Numbered from the stretch's first letter, positions 1 to 7,970 are shown. The stretch is 64,000 nucleotides of DNA from Jiangella alba (GCF_900106035.1 NZ_FNUC01000004.1:2294001-2358000); one strand, 5' to 3'. Notes: generated by a model not told the origin, from the letters alone. Numbers and translations are program-made.

Positions 1-294
1 GAGTCCGTCGGCGTCATGCGCGAGTGGACCGATGAGCTGGCCGGCGACGCCGAGCTGGCCGCCGCCTACCGCGTCGCGCACGAGTCGTACCTCGCCCGCC
101 GCGAGGCCATCCGCCACGTCGACGAGATCGCCGGCGTCACCGCGGGCGGCATGCCCGACCGCGTCAAGTGCCTGCACGTCCTCGTCGCGCACAGCCTCGC
201 CGCGGGACCGGGCGTCAACCCGTTCGGCGACCGCGCGCTGGCGGTGATGGCGCCGACGTGGACCCCGGCGACCTGCGACTGGAGCCCCGAGTGA
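1..294 (+). CDS. DUF501 family protein (3' part)
   Basis: The reading frame is open from base 1, so the true start lies upstream and only the last 97 codons are seen. The segments GMPDRVKCLHVLVAHSLA and GVNPFGD match the conserved C-terminal block of the DUF501 family, known from actinobacteria just upstream of an exopolyphosphatase gene and downstream of eno/ftsB-like genes. The function is unknown. The TGA at 292-294 overlaps the GTG start of the next gene by four bases, so the two are almost certainly co-translated. Confidence 0.85.
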   Translation, partial: ESVGVMREWTDELAGDAELAAAYRVAHESYLARREAIRHVDEIAGVTAGGMPDRVKCLHVLVAHSLAAGPGVNPFGDRALAVMAPTWTPATCDWSPE

Positions 295-1211
295 CCCGGG
301 TCGCCGCCATCGACTGCGGCACGAACTCGATCCGGCTGCTCGTCACCGATCTCCGCGACGGCGCCCAGCACGACCTCGACCGCCGGCTGCGCATCGTCCG
401 CCTCGGCAAGGACGTCGACCGCACCGGCGTGCTCGCCCGCGAGGCGCTGGACCGCACGTTCGACACGCTGCGCGAGTACGCCGCCGTCATCGGCGAGCTG
501 GACGCCGAACACGTCCGCATGGTCGCCACCAGCGCCACCCGCGACGCCGCCAACCGCGACGAGTTCGTCGCCGGCGTCGTCGACGTGCTCGGCGTCGAGC
601 CCGAGGTCGTCTCCGGCGCCGCCGAGGCGGGGCTGTCCTTCGACGGCGCGGTGCGCGGCCTGCCGGGCGGCGACGGCGCGCCCTATCTCGTCGTCGACAT
701 CGGCGGCGGCTCGACGGAGCTGGCGCTCGGCTCCGACGGCGTTACCGCCGCCCGCAGCGTCGACATCGGCTGCGTCCGGCTGACGGAGCGCCGGTTCCAG
801 GCCGACCCGCCCACGTCCGAGCAGGTCGCCGCGGCGCGGGGCGACATCGAGGCCGCGCTGGACGAGGTGGCGGCCGTGGTGCCGCTCGGCGACGCCCGCA
901 CGCTGGTCGGGCTGGCCGGCTCGGTCACGACGGTGGCCGCGATCCACCTGGGGCTGGCCGAGTACGACTCCGCGGCCATCCACCACAGCCGCATTCCGGC
1001 CGCACAGGTGCGTGCCATCAGCGACCACCTGCTCACGCTGACCCACGACCAGCGGCTGGCCATCGGCCCGATGCACCCCGGCCGGGCCGACGTCATCGCC
1101 GCCGGCGCGCTGGTCCTGCGCTGCGTCGTCGACCGCGCCGGCGTCGACGAGGTGCTGGTCAGCGAGCACGACATCCTCGACGGCATCGCCTGGAGCGTCG
1201 TCTCCGGCTGA
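291..1211 (+). CDS. ppx: Ppx/GppA exopolyphosphatase family protein
   Basis: 306 residues from a GTG that overlaps the upstream stop (GTGA). The first phosphate-binding motif of the ASKHA fold, AIDCGTNSIRLLV, is at residues 5-17, and the second, VVDIGGGSTEL, at about 134-144. Members of this family release orthophosphate from polyphosphate or hydrolyse pppGpp. The protein is short, lacking the C-terminal HD-type domain of E. coli Ppx, which is typical of actinobacterial Ppx1/Ppx2. Which substrate it prefers cannot be read from sequence. Context: operon with DUF501. Confidence 0.9.
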   Translation: MTRVAAIDCGTNSIRLLVTDLRDGAQHDLDRRLRIVRLGKDVDRTGVLAREALDRTFDTLREYAAVIGELDAEHVRMVATSATRDAANRDEFVAGVVDVLGVEPEVVSGAAEAGLSFDGAVRGLPGGDGAPYLVVDIGGGSTELALGSDGVTAARSVDIGCVRLTERRFQADPPTSEQVAAARGDIEAALDEVAAVVPLGDARTLVGLAGSVTTVAAIHLGLAEYDSAAIHHSRIPAAQVRAISDHLLTLTHDQRLAIGPMHPGRADVIAAGALVLRCVVDRAGVDEVLVSEHDILDGIAWSVVSG

Positions 1212-1270
1212 GCCGCCGGAAAACCCGTTGGCCCGCGGGCCGGCCGTTGTTACCGTCGGCTCGTGGCCTG

Positions 1271-1507
1271 CGAGCAGCCCGACACGCCCTTCGCGTCTTA
1301 GGGACCCCGCCCCAGCCCCGCCGGTGAACCGTGCGGGGCTGCTTCCGCGTGTCCTGCTCGCCCCACCCTCTGAGGACCCCTCATGCGCGCCGTCACCGGC
1401 TGCCGTCCCAGTCCCGCGTCCCTCGACGGTGTCGGCCCCGGAACCGAGCCCGAGGTCGGCCGCGACCCGCCCCGTCCGGCGGCTCCCGACCGATCCGCCT
1501 CGACACC
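1271..1507 (+). promoter_or_regulatory. Structured leader upstream of rpmF
   Basis: The 307 bases between ppx and rpmF hold no convincing gene but several nested complementary segments. CGAGCAG 1271-1277 pairs with CTGCTCG 1354-1360, GACACG 1281-1286 with CGTGTC 1348-1353, and inside them CAGCCCCG 1313-1320 with CGGGGCTG 1334-1341. A second set pairs GGTGTCG 1428-1434 with CGACACC 1501-1507 and GGTCGG 1454-1459 with CCGACC 1486-1491. The second set ends one base before the ribosome-binding site AGGGG (1509-1513). No known riboswitch consensus was recognised. In DNA this GC-rich some pairing arises by chance, so a regulatory role is inference. Confidence 0.4.
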
Positions 1508-1518
1508 AAGGGGACGAC

Positions 1519-1710
1519 ATGTCCAGTTCCATGTTCCGCAGGAAATCGCGCTCGAACGTCCGCCACCACCGGGCGCAGTGGCGCCGGGCCATCGCCGTGC
1601 CGCGGCTGGTGACCTGCCCCAACCCGGCGTGCAGTGAGCCGGTCCCGGCGCACACGGCCTGCCCGTCCTGCGGCCAGTACCGCGGCCGCCAGGTGCTGCC
1701 GCCGCGCTGA
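1519..1710 (+). CDS. rpmF: 50S ribosomal protein bL32
   Basis: 63 residues. The segments SRSNVRHHRAQW and LVTCPNPACSEP followed by HTACPSCGQYRGRQV match bL32. All four zinc-ribbon cysteines are present (CPNPAC and CPSC), so this is the zinc-binding form and not a cysteine-free, Zur-regulated substitute. The N-terminus is unusual: it reads MSSSMFRRKSRSN where most bL32 proteins have a basic AVPKRK-type start, so this may be a second, divergent copy. ATG 1519 is chosen because AGGGG lies five bases upstream; the frame is open further upstream to 1228 but that extension matches nothing. Confidence 0.88.
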   Translation: MSSSMFRRKSRSNVRHHRAQWRRAIAVPRLVTCPNPACSEPVPAHTACPSCGQYRGRQVLPPR

Positions 1711-1720
1711 GTCCGTCGTC

Positions 1721-1755
1721 GTGCGGGCCCCTGCCGGTCGCGCCGGGGCCCACAC
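1721..1755 (+). terminator. Hairpin after rpmF
   Basis: GGGCCCC (1725-1731) and GGGGCCC (1745-1751) form a seven-pair stem ten bases after the rpmF stop, with a GTG/CAC outer clamp. There is no U-run, as is common for actinobacterial terminators, so this is a likely but unproven transcript end. Confidence 0.4.
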
Positions 1756-1817
1756 GGCGCCTGCTAACCTCCGCAAAACGTTCATGGACGGGTTGCGGCA
1801 GAGGGGCGCTGAGCGCG

Positions 1818-2441
1818 GTGGCCGAAGATCGAACCGACCCAGACTCCGGCGAGCGCGACAGCTGGTTCGGCAGGCACCAGCAGGCCGCCTGGATCGGCGT
1901 CCTCGGATCGGTCCTCGTCGCGCTGATCGCTCTGGTCCCGCAGATTCTCGAGTACCTCGACGACGACGAGCCCGCCGGCGGTGCGGAACCCGTGGCGGCG
2001 CCTCCGCCGACATCCGCGGAGCAGCCCGACGTCACGTCGCCGCCTCCGTCCACCGACCCGACGACGCCGGCGGCGGGACAGGAACACTGGCAGGGCCGGC
2101 TGCTGGTCGACACCGGGGGCAAGGATCTCGACGCCGCACAGCCCGTCGACGTCGGGTATGGCGATGAGGGCGACGTGTACATGATCTCCGCCACCGTGAT
2201 CGAGGGCGGGAACGGCGCCGTCGTCTCCGCCTGGCCGGGCGGCGCGGCCGACCCGCCGGGCTACCAGGAGTGCGCAGGGACGGTCGACGCGGAAGGGACG
2301 GACCAGCAGGAGCTCGCCGACGACTCGGTGCTGTGCGTGCGCACCAACGGCGGGAACATCGCCCGGCTGGTGGTCACCGAGCGGGGCAGCGGCACCGACT
2401 ACGGGACTACGTTCGACGCGGTCGTCTGGGCGGAGAGCTGA
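1818..2441 (+). CDS. Membrane-anchored protein of unknown function
   Basis: 207 residues from GTG 1818. A short charged cytoplasmic N-terminus is followed by one strong hydrophobic segment at about residues 25-47 (WIGVLGSVLVALIALVPQIL). Then comes a Pro/Thr/Ala-rich linker (about 52-90) and an extracellular domain of about 115 residues with two cysteines (CAGT and LCVR) that could form a disulfide. No family was recognised. The layout is that of a single-pass protein with an exported C-terminal domain. It stands 18 bases upstream of the uracil-DNA glycosylase gene and may share its transcript. Confidence 0.75.
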   Translation: MAEDRTDPDSGERDSWFGRHQQAAWIGVLGSVLVALIALVPQILEYLDDDEPAGGAEPVAAPPPTSAEQPDVTSPPPSTDPTTPAAGQEHWQGRLLVDTGGKDLDAAQPVDVGYGDEGDVYMISATVIEGGNGAVVSAWPGGAADPPGYQECAGTVDAEGTDQQELADDSVLCVRTNGGNIARLVVTERGSGTDYGTTFDAVVWAES

Positions 2442-2459
2442 GCCGGGCACAATGAGGCG

Positions 2460-3332
2460 GTGCTCCTCCCTCACCCGCTGACCGGCGACCCGTTCCCCAG
2501 CCCTGTCCCACCGGGGACCGGCTGGCCCGGCGACGTCGCCAGCGCGGACACCCCGGTCGCCAGGTCGGCCGAGGACGTCGCGCGGCTGGCGGCCGGTGTG
2601 TCGCTGGACGAGGTGGTCGCGGGGTCGTCGGTCTGCCGGGCCTGCGCACGGCTGGTGACCTGGCGCGAGGACGTCGCCCGGGAGAAGCGCAAGTCGTTCG
2701 CCGACCAGCCGTACTGGGGCCGCCCGACGCCGGGCTGGGGCGATCCGCGGCCGCGTGTCCTGGTGTTCGGCCTCGCGCCTGCGGCCAACGGCGGCAACCG
2801 CACCGGCCGCGTCTTCACCGGCGACCGCAGCGGCGACTGGCTCTACGCCGCCCTGCACCGCGCCGGGCTCGCCAACCAGCCGACGGCGACACACGCCGGC
2901 GACGGGCTGGAGCTGATCGGCGCGCGCATCATCGCCGCCGTCCGCTGCGCGCCGCCGGACAACAAGCCGACGCCGGGGGAGCGCGACGCCTGCGCGCCGT
3001 GGCTGGACCGCGAGGTCGAGCTGGTGCTGCCGACGGTGCGCGCGGCGGTCGCGCTCGGGTCGTTCGCGTGGGCGGCCGCGCTGCGCACGCTCGGCCGGGC
3101 CGGACTGGCGGTGCCCCGGCCGCGGCCGGTGTTCGGGCACGGCGCCGAGGTGACGCTGGACCCGGCGGCTGGGTCGACGGCCGGGGCGGCGGCTGGGCCG
3201 GGCGCGGGGGTGGCGGCCGGGTCGGTGCGGCTGATCGGCAGCTATCACCCGAGCCAGCAGAACACCTTCACCGGCCGGCTCACCGAGCCCATGCTCGACG
3301 ACGTGTTCGGCCGGGCGGCCGCGGCCCGCTGA
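2460..3332 (+). CDS. Uracil-DNA glycosylase, family 5 (UDGb type)
   Basis: 290 residues from GTG 2460. The enzyme class removes uracil and other deaminated bases from DNA. Seen: the N-terminal cysteines of the Fe-S cluster (CRACARL), the active-site motif [16 protein letters not shown], the later cysteine in [14 protein letters not shown], and the C-terminal [13 protein letters not shown] loop that inserts into the DNA. Family 5 enzymes lack the catalytic Asp of other UDGs at motif 1, and here that position is Ala. An Ala/Gly-rich insert (about 232-252, [15 protein letters not shown]) sits before the HPSQQN loop and looks like a locally expanded low-complexity loop. Confidence 0.9.
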   Translation: MLLPHPLTGDPFPSPVPPGTGWPGDVASADTPVARSAEDVARLAAGVSLDEVVAGSSVCRACARLVTWREDVAREKRKSFADQPYWGRPTPGWGDPRPRVLVFGLAPAANGGNRTGRVFTGDRSGDWLYAALHRAGLANQPTATHAGDGLELIGARIIAAVRCAPPDNKPTPGERDACAPWLDREVELVLPTVRAAVALGSFAWAAALRTLGRAGLAVPRPRPVFGHGAEVTLDPAAGSTAGAAAGPGAGVAAGSVRLIGSYHPSQQNTFTGRLTEPMLDDVFGRAAAAR

Positions 3333-3347
3333 CCGTCCGTCGGGCTT

Positions 3348-3422
3348 CTGGCCGTCCGTCGGGCGTCGGGCCGCTGGCCGTCCGCCAGGCGTCGGGCCGC
3401 TGGCCGTCCGCCGGGCGTCGGG
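3348..3422. repeat. 26-bp tandem repeat, about 2.9 copies
   Basis: Three direct units start at 3348, 3374 and 3400, each beginning CTGGCCGTCCG and continuing with a GGCGTCGGGC core; the third is incomplete. They lie between the 3' ends of the glycosylase gene and the convergent YCII gene. A partial, degenerate unit precedes them at about 3334. A short minisatellite, probably from replication slippage. Confidence 0.8.
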
Positions 3423-3445
3423 CGTGGGCCGGGCCGGGCCGGGCG

Positions 3446-3781
3446 TCAGCCGGGGAGCGTGCCGCTCTCGATCTCGCGGACCTCGACGCCGCCGCCCTGG
3501 CGCACGGCCGGGTTCTGCGCCGCGATGGCCACCGCCGCGTCGAGGTCGGACGCCTCGACGACGTAGATGCCCGCGACGACCTCCTTCGTCTCCAGGAACG
3601 GCCCGTCGGTGACGCCGCCGGCCCGCACCGACCGCGCTTGATCGCCCGGCTGCAGCGCGTGCGCCGCGACCATGGTGCCGGCCTTCGCCAGCTCATCGGC
3701 GTGCTGGTCGTGCGGGTCGCGCTCGGGGGCCGCGCCGGCCGGCTGGGCGGAGTCGTAGATCAGGATCGCGTAGTGCGCCAT
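3446..3781 (-). CDS. YCII/DGPF-domain protein
   Basis: 111 residues with the ferredoxin-like YCII fold. The motif TDGPFLETKEVVAGIYVVE at about residues 59-77 is diagnostic of the DGPF subgroup. These small proteins are usually encoded next to ECF42 sigma factors and are of unknown biochemical role. Here the gene stands alone, with no sigma gene beside it; a sigma/DGPF pair lies about 29 kb away at 32517-34018. ATG 3781 is preceded by AGAGGAC. Weak resemblance to an ECF -35 element (TGTCGA) upstream was not convincing. Confidence 0.85.
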   Translation of the reverse strand: MAHYAILIYDSAQPAGAAPERDPHDQHADELAKAGTMVAAHALQPGDQARSVRAGGVTDGPFLETKEVVAGIYVVEASDLDAAVAIAAQNPAVRQGGGVEVREIESGTLPG

Positions 3782-4008
3782 GAGTGTCCTCTGCTGGTAG
3801 GTACCGTCACCCGATCCGTCACGCGGCGACCGGCGGAATCGACAACCGTCGCGAGAATTCTCGTCCCGCCCGCATCGCTCGCCGGGGCGCCCGCGTCGGC
3901 TGCCGGGCTCGTGGGCTGCTCACGGTCGCCCGGGGTCGCGGCGTCCGGGTGTCGCGCGTTCGCCGGTTCGCCGCAGTGTGGTCCCCGCCCGGCTGGGAGG
4001 GCTTCCCA

Positions 4009-4033
4009 CCCTAGATGAGTGAGTCCGATTGAT
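4009..4033. repeat. IS982 left inverted repeat
   Basis: 25 bp, matching the reverse complement of 4991-5015 at 24 of 25 positions. The one difference is G at 4027 where the right repeat's complement has T. Confidence 0.88.
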
Positions 4034-4035
4034 CG

Positions 4036-4959
4036 TTAGTGGTCGTAGGCGATCAGGGATCGTTTGGCTTGGGTGCCGGTGTGCCAGTTGTGCCAGATCG
4101 CGGTGGCGAGGGCGAGTAGTCGTGCGGCGATGCGGGCGTGGACTCCGTTCAGGGTGCGGGCGCCGTGTTCCTCGAGGGTGAGCTGACCTTTCAGGGTGTC
4201 GAAGACGGCTTCGATCCATTGGCGGACCCGGGCCAGTTTGCCCCGTCTGGTCGGTTCGTCTTTGCGGTCGGGCCGGATCAGGTGCGCGCCCAGGCTGGTG
4301 ACGAACTGGTCGAAGTCGCGCCCGGCGAACCCTTTGTCGGCGAGGATGACCTGCCCGGACGCGACGAGGTGGTGGTCGTGGTCGAGGAGCGCCCGGGCGG
4401 CGTCGCGTTCGCCGATCTTGGGGTTGGCCAGACCCCAGATGATCGGCATGCCCTCGGCGGTGGTGACCAGGTAGAGCCGGAATCCCCAGAAGAACCGCGA
4501 GTGACTGGCGCAGTAGCCGTAACCGGCGTGCCCGGCCAGGTCCGAGCGCTTCACCGTCTCCCGCGACGCCGCGCACGGCAGCGGGGTGGAATCCAGCAGC
4601 CGCAGATCGTCGTGCCAGGACGGCGTGTCCCGGGCCAGTTCGGTGATGACCGCGGCGAGCAGCCCTCCCAAGGACCGGAGTCGTTTGCCGTATCCAGACT
4701 GGCCGGGCAGGTAGGGGAACAGTCCGCCCAGCCGGGCGCGCGCAAACCGGACCCACCGCCGTTCCGACGCCACGCCGAGCAGCTGCTGCGCCACCGCCAG
4801 GGTGATCAGTTCACCGTCGGACAGCCCCGGCTTGCGGCCCGGCCGGTGATCACGCGACCACCCCAACACCGGGAAGACACGATCCTCGACATGGACATAG
4901 AGTGCGGTCAGGAGGGCGTCAAGATCATTGCTCACACACTGATCCTCGACGCCCTCCAC
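4036..4959 (-). CDS. IS982 family transposase
   Basis: 307 residues, full length for the family. DDE catalytic triad candidates are visible: D in LRLLDSTPLP, D in QVILADKGFAGRDF and E in ARVRQWIEAVFDTLK, in the order and context expected for IS982-type enzymes. The N-terminal segment SDGELITLAVAQ resembles the family's start region. It catalyses cut-and-paste transposition using the flanking 25-bp repeats. No frameshift or internal stop is present, so it should be active. A downstream in-frame ATG is possible, but the longer form keeps the family N-terminus. Confidence 0.92.
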   Translation of the reverse strand: MEGVEDQCVSNDLDALLTALYVHVEDRVFPVLGWSRDHRPGRKPGLSDGELITLAVAQQLLGVASERRWVRFARARLGGLFPYLPGQSGYGKRLRSLGGLLAAVITELARDTPSWHDDLRLLDSTPLPCAASRETVKRSDLAGHAGYGYCASHSRFFWGFRLYLVTTAEGMPIIWGLANPKIGERDAARALLDHDHHLVASGQVILADKGFAGRDFDQFVTSLGAHLIRPDRKDEPTRRGKLARVRQWIEAVFDTLKGQLTLEEHGARTLNGVHARIAARLLALATAIWHNWHTGTQAKRSLIAYDH

Positions 4960-4990
4960 CCATGTCTATCGACAGCGACACACCCACAAG

Positions 4991-5015
4991 ATCAATAGGA
5001 CTCACTCATCTAGGG
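4991..5015. repeat. IS982 right inverted repeat
   Basis: 25-bp terminal repeat. Its CTAG (5010-5013) contains the TAG read on the minus strand as the stop codon of the neighbouring regulator. Confidence 0.88.
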
Positions 5016-5840
5016 GCGGGCACCGACAACGTCCGCCGAACTTGTCGTGGCGACAGACTGGGCGGACGGCAGCTCCAGCCCGAGCTGATCGCGCAGCTCG
5101 ACCCGGCCGAGGTCGGTGATCCGCAGCGCACGGGATCGGTGCGACCGCACCACCCAACCGGCATCGACGGCATGGGCGCAGAGGGCCGCGCCGGCCGATC
5201 CGGCGAGGTGCGGCCGGCGCTCGGTCCAGTCCAGGCAGGACCGCACCAGCGGACGGCGCGACGCCGGGGGCCAGGCGCCGGCCAGGGCGGACAGCCAGCG
5301 GTCGCCGTCGTCGGTGAGGGTGAGGCCGCGGTCCCACGAGAGCAGGCCGCGCGTCGTCATCGCGTCCGTCACGGCGACGCCGAGCGCGCCGGCCAGGTGG
5401 TCGTAGCAGGTGCGGGCGGCGGCCAGTGCGCGACGCCGGTGCGCCGCCGTCAGCGACCGCACCGGCGGCCCCGCCGTGGCCTGCGCCTCCGTGGGGGCGG
5501 CCGCGGCCAGCAGTTCGACGAGCTCGGCGGCGTCGTCGGCCAGCCTGACGTAGCGGTGCCGGCCCTGTCGCACCTCGGTGAGCAGTCCGCCGGACACCAG
5601 CAGGTTGAGGTGCTCGGTCGCCGTCGACGGTGCGACGCCGGCGGCGCGGGCGAGCTCGGACGCGGTCCACGCCCGGCCGTCCATCAGCGCCAGGCAGATC
5701 GTCGCGCGGGTGCGGTCGGCGAGCAGCCCGGCCAGCCCGGCCAGCGCCGCGCCCGTGCCGGCCGCGCCCGCGCCCGCCAAGCCCGCGCCGCCCGAGCCAG
5801 CCGCGCCCGCCAGAGCGATTCCCGTCATGCCCACCATCAT
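5010..5840 (-). CDS. ArsR-type winged-helix regulator, 3' end altered by IS insertion
   Basis: 276 residues. After an Ala/Gly-rich N-terminal stretch, a winged-helix domain begins at about residue 30 (LLADRTRATICLALM) with the recognition region SELARAAGVAPSTATEHLNLL and wing QGRHRYVRL. A C-terminal domain of about 150 residues follows, as in the longer ArsR-like regulators found beside oxidoreductase genes. The stop codon lies inside the IS982 right repeat, so the original last residues are probably lost and replaced by ARP-stop. Start ATG 5840, 5837 or 5828 are all possible. Divergent from the flavin-binding gene at 5896 and likely its regulator (inference). Confidence 0.8.
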   Translation of the reverse strand: MMVGMTGIALAGAAGSGGAGLAGAGAAGTGAALAGLAGLLADRTRATICLALMDGRAWTASELARAAGVAPSTATEHLNLLVSGGLLTEVRQGRHRYVRLADDAAELVELLAAAAPTEAQATAGPPVRSLTAAHRRRALAAARTCYDHLAGALGVAVTDAMTTRGLLSWDRGLTLTDDGDRWLSALAGAWPPASRRPLVRSCLDWTERRPHLAGSAGAALCAHAVDAGWVVRSHRSRALRITDLGRVELRDQLGLELPSAQSVATTSSADVVGARP

Positions 5841-5895
5841 CGCCCCGCCACGCTTCGGCCGGCGCCGAACCGTCGCCGCCCTAGCGTCGGCGGGC

Positions 5896-6525
5896 ATGGA
5901 GCACGTGACGATCACCCCGAGCATCCTGTACGTCGGCACGCCGGTGGCGCTGCTGGTCACCGAGAACCCGGACGGCACGGCCAACCTGGCGCCGATGTCG
6001 TCGGCATGGGCGCTCGGGCAGGTGGTGGTGCTCGGGCTGGGCCCGGAGGGGCAGACGGCGGTCAATCTCGCCGTGCGGCCGGAGCTGACGATCAACTTCC
6101 CGAGCCCGGACCTGTGGCCGGAGGTCGAGCGGCTGGCCCCGCTGACCGGCCGCGACCCGGTGCCGTCGAGCAAGCCCCGGCACCGGTACGAGCCGGACAA
6201 GTTCGCGGCGGCCGGCCTGACGCCCGCGCCGTCGGGCCGCGTCCGCCCGCCGGTCGTGGCCGAGTGCCCGGTGCGGTTCGAGGCGACGGCGGCAGCGGTG
6301 CGTCCCGACGCCGGTGGCGAGTTCGTCGTGATCGAGGCCCGGGTGCTGCGCGTGCACGCCGCGACGGACGTCGTCGTGCCCGGCACGCAGCACGTCGACC
6401 CGGCGCGGTGGAGCCCGCTGATCTACAACTTCCGGCACTATTTCGGCCTCGGCGACGAGCTGGGGCACAGCTTCCGGTCCGAGACACCGCGGGTGTGGGC
6501 GAGCGCACCGTCAAAGGGCTTGTGA
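5896..6525 (+). CDS. Flavin reductase-like FMN-binding protein
   Basis: 209 residues of the split-barrel flavin reductase/DIM6-NTAB type. The N-terminal ILYVGTPVALLVTENPDG and SSAWALG segments are typical of the FMN-binding barrel, and the C-terminus HYFGLGDELGHSF is also seen in this family. Members reduce flavin or use bound FMN on unknown substrates. ATG 5896 fits the family's start. It is transcribed divergently from the ArsR-type regulator. Its stop codon lies inside the Rex-type operator of the downstream ndh gene. Confidence 0.82.
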   Translation: MEHVTITPSILYVGTPVALLVTENPDGTANLAPMSSAWALGQVVVLGLGPEGQTAVNLAVRPELTINFPSPDLWPEVERLAPLTGRDPVPSSKPRHRYEPDKFAAAGLTPAPSGRVRPPVVAECPVRFEATAAAVRPDAGGEFVVIEARVLRVHAATDVVVPGTQHVDPARWSPLIYNFRHYFGLGDELGHSFRSETPRVWASAPSKGL

Positions 6526-6548
6526 ACGCATTCACAAGCCCCTACTCT
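6516..6548 (+). promoter_or_regulatory. Rex-type operator overlapping the ndh promoter
   Basis: A perfect inverted repeat with 11-bp arms and a 4-bp centre spans 6516-6541. Its core TGTGAACGCATTCACA matches the published Rex operator of Streptomyces (TGTGAACGCGTTCACA) except for one central base. A promoter fits inside it: -35 TTGTGA at 6520-6525, 17-bp spacer, -10 TACTCT at 6543-6548. Rex bound here would cover the -35 box and spacer and release when NADH/NAD rises. The rex gene is not in this window. Start of transcription would fall at or next to the ndh ATG. Confidence 0.85.
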
Positions 6549-6554
6549 GGAGGC

Positions 6555-7970
6555 ATGAACGGGAGAGTCGGACGCACCGGAACCCCGCACATCCTCATCG
6601 TCGGTGGCGGGTACGTGGGCATGTACACCGCGTTCGGGCTGCAGCGCGCCCTCAAGCGCAGCCAGGCCCGCATCACCGTCATCGACCCGCGCTCCTACAT
6701 GACCTACCAGCCGTTCCTGCCCGAGGCGGCGGCCGGGTCGCTGGAACCGAGGCACGTCGTCGTGCCGCTCCGGCGGGTGCTGAAGCGCTGTGACGTCATC
6801 ACCGGCGAGGTCACCTCCATCAGCCACGCCACCAAGAGCGTCACCGTCAAGCCCGAGATCGGCGACGACTACGAGCTGGGCTACGACATCCTCGTCGTCG
6901 CGCTCGGGTCGATCTCGCGGACGCTGCCGATCCCCGGCCTCGCCGAGGTCGGCATCGGCTTCAAGCAGATCGAAGAGGCCATCGCCCTGCGCAATCACGT
7001 CCTCGACCGCCTCGACGTCGCGGCGTCCACCACCGATCCCGAGGTGCGCAAGCGGGCGCTGACGTTCGTCTTCGTCGGCGGCGGGTTCGCCGGCGTCGAG
7101 GCGCTCGGCGAGCTGGAGGACATGGCCCGCTACGCGCTGCGCTACTACCCGCAGCTGCAGCCCAGCGACATGCGCTGGGTGCTGGTCGAGGCGGCCGGGC
7201 GCATCCTGCCCGAGGTCGGGCCGGAGATGGGCGAGTACACCGTCGTCGAGCTGAGCAAGCGCGACATCGAGGTCCGCCTCGAGACGCTGCTGGAGTCCTG
7301 CGTCGACGGCCACGTCGTGCTGTCCAAGGGCCGGCCGTTCGACGCCGACACCATCGTGTGGACCGCGGGCGTCAAGGCCAACCCCGTCCTCGCCGACACC
7401 GACCTGCCGCTGGACGAGAAGGGCCGGGTCCGCTGCCTGCCGGAGATGCGCATCGACGGCATCGACGACGCGTGGGCGGCCGGCGACAACGCCGCGATCC
7501 CCGACCTCACCGCAGGCGAGCCGAACGTCTGGACGGCGCCCAACGCCCAGCACGCGGTGCGGCAGGCGAAGCTGCTGGCCAAGAACATCGTCGCCGACCT
7601 CGAGGGCGGGGTGCCGAAGCCGTACAAGCACAAGTACATCGGCTCGGTCGCCAGCCTCGGCCTCTACAAGGGCGTCGCGCACACCTACGGCATCAAGGTG
7701 CGCGGCTTCGCGGCCTGGTTCATGCACCGCACGTACCACATGAGCAAGATGCCGACGTTCAACCGCAAGGCCCGCGTGGTCGTCGACTGGACCCTGGCGC
7801 TGCTGTTCAAGCGCGAGGTCGTCACCCTCGGCCGCATGCGGATGCCACGCGAGGACTTCCGCCGGGCCGCGCTGCCGTCGGCGCCGCGAGCCGGCCGGCC
7901 CGCGCCGTCGAAGGACCGGCGCCCGGCGGAGAACGCCACCACGGCGGGCGGACGGCTGCCGCGCGGCTGA
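6555..7970 (+). CDS. ndh: Type II NADH dehydrogenase
   Basis: 471 residues. A single-subunit, non-proton-pumping FAD enzyme that passes electrons from NADH to quinone at the inner face of the membrane. Seen: FAD-binding GxGxxG (ILIVGGGYVG, residues 13-22), the TYQPFLPEAAAG segment near the flavin, the second dinucleotide fold FVFVGGGFAGVEALGE (about 174-189) for NADH, and the DDAWAAGDNAAIP motif closing the FAD site. The C-terminal region with VDWTLALLFKREVV gives the amphipathic membrane anchor. The tail beyond residue 440 is basic and low in complexity. SD TGGAGG precedes ATG 6555. Its promoter carries a Rex-type operator, so high NADH should induce it. Confidence 0.95.
   Translation: MNGRVGRTGTPHILIVGGGYVGMYTAFGLQRALKRSQARITVIDPRSYMTYQPFLPEAAAGSLEPRHVVVPLRRVLKRCDVITGEVTSISHATKSVTVKPEIGDDYELGYDILVVALGSISRTLPIPGLAEVGIGFKQIEEAIALRNHVLDRLDVAASTTDPEVRKRALTFVFVGGGFAGVEALGELEDMARYALRYYPQLQPSDMRWVLVEAAGRILPEVGPEMGEYTVVELSKRDIEVRLETLLESCVDGHVVLSKGRPFDADTIVWTAGVKANPVLADTDLPLDEKGRVRCLPEMRIDGIDDAWAAGDNAAIPDLTAGEPNVWTAPNAQHAVRQAKLLAKNIVADLEGGVPKPYKHKYIGSVASLGLYKGVAHTYGIKVRGFAAWFMHRTYHMSKMPTFNRKARVVVDWTLALLFKREVVTLGRMRMPREDFRRAALPSAPRAGRPAPSKDRRPAENATTAGGRLPRG

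Larger units (their letters stand above)
4009..5015 (-). mobile_element. IS982-type insertion sequence, complete
   Basis: A 1,007-bp element with 25-bp terminal inverted repeats at 4009-4033 and 4991-5015. They begin CCCTAGATGAGTGAGTCC and differ at a single position. One transposase gene fills the interior on the minus strand. No direct target-site duplication is visible beside the repeats (ttcccac to the left, gcgggca to the right). The insertion sits at the 3' end of the ArsR-type regulator and supplies that gene's stop codon. The intact frame and near-perfect ends suggest a recent insertion. Confidence 0.88.

Noticed and set aside
1228..1518. In-frame N-terminal extension of bL32
   Set aside because: The extension is Pro/Arg-rich, matches nothing in bL32 and overlaps the structured leader; the SD at 1509-1513 supports the short start.
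3782..4008. ECF-type promoter (TGTCGA) before the lone YCII gene
   Set aside because: The -35-like box is present but no CGTC-like -10 lies at the spacing seen in the sigma locus, so the match is too weak.
3990..5030. Target-site duplication around the IS982 element
   Set aside because: The flanks ttcccac and gcgggca do not match in direct orientation at any length from 3 to 9 bases.
5841..6386. Extension of the ArsR-type gene upstream to 6386
   Set aside because: The extra frame is antisense to the flavin reductase gene and encodes low-complexity sequence; the regulator domain begins well after ATG 5840.
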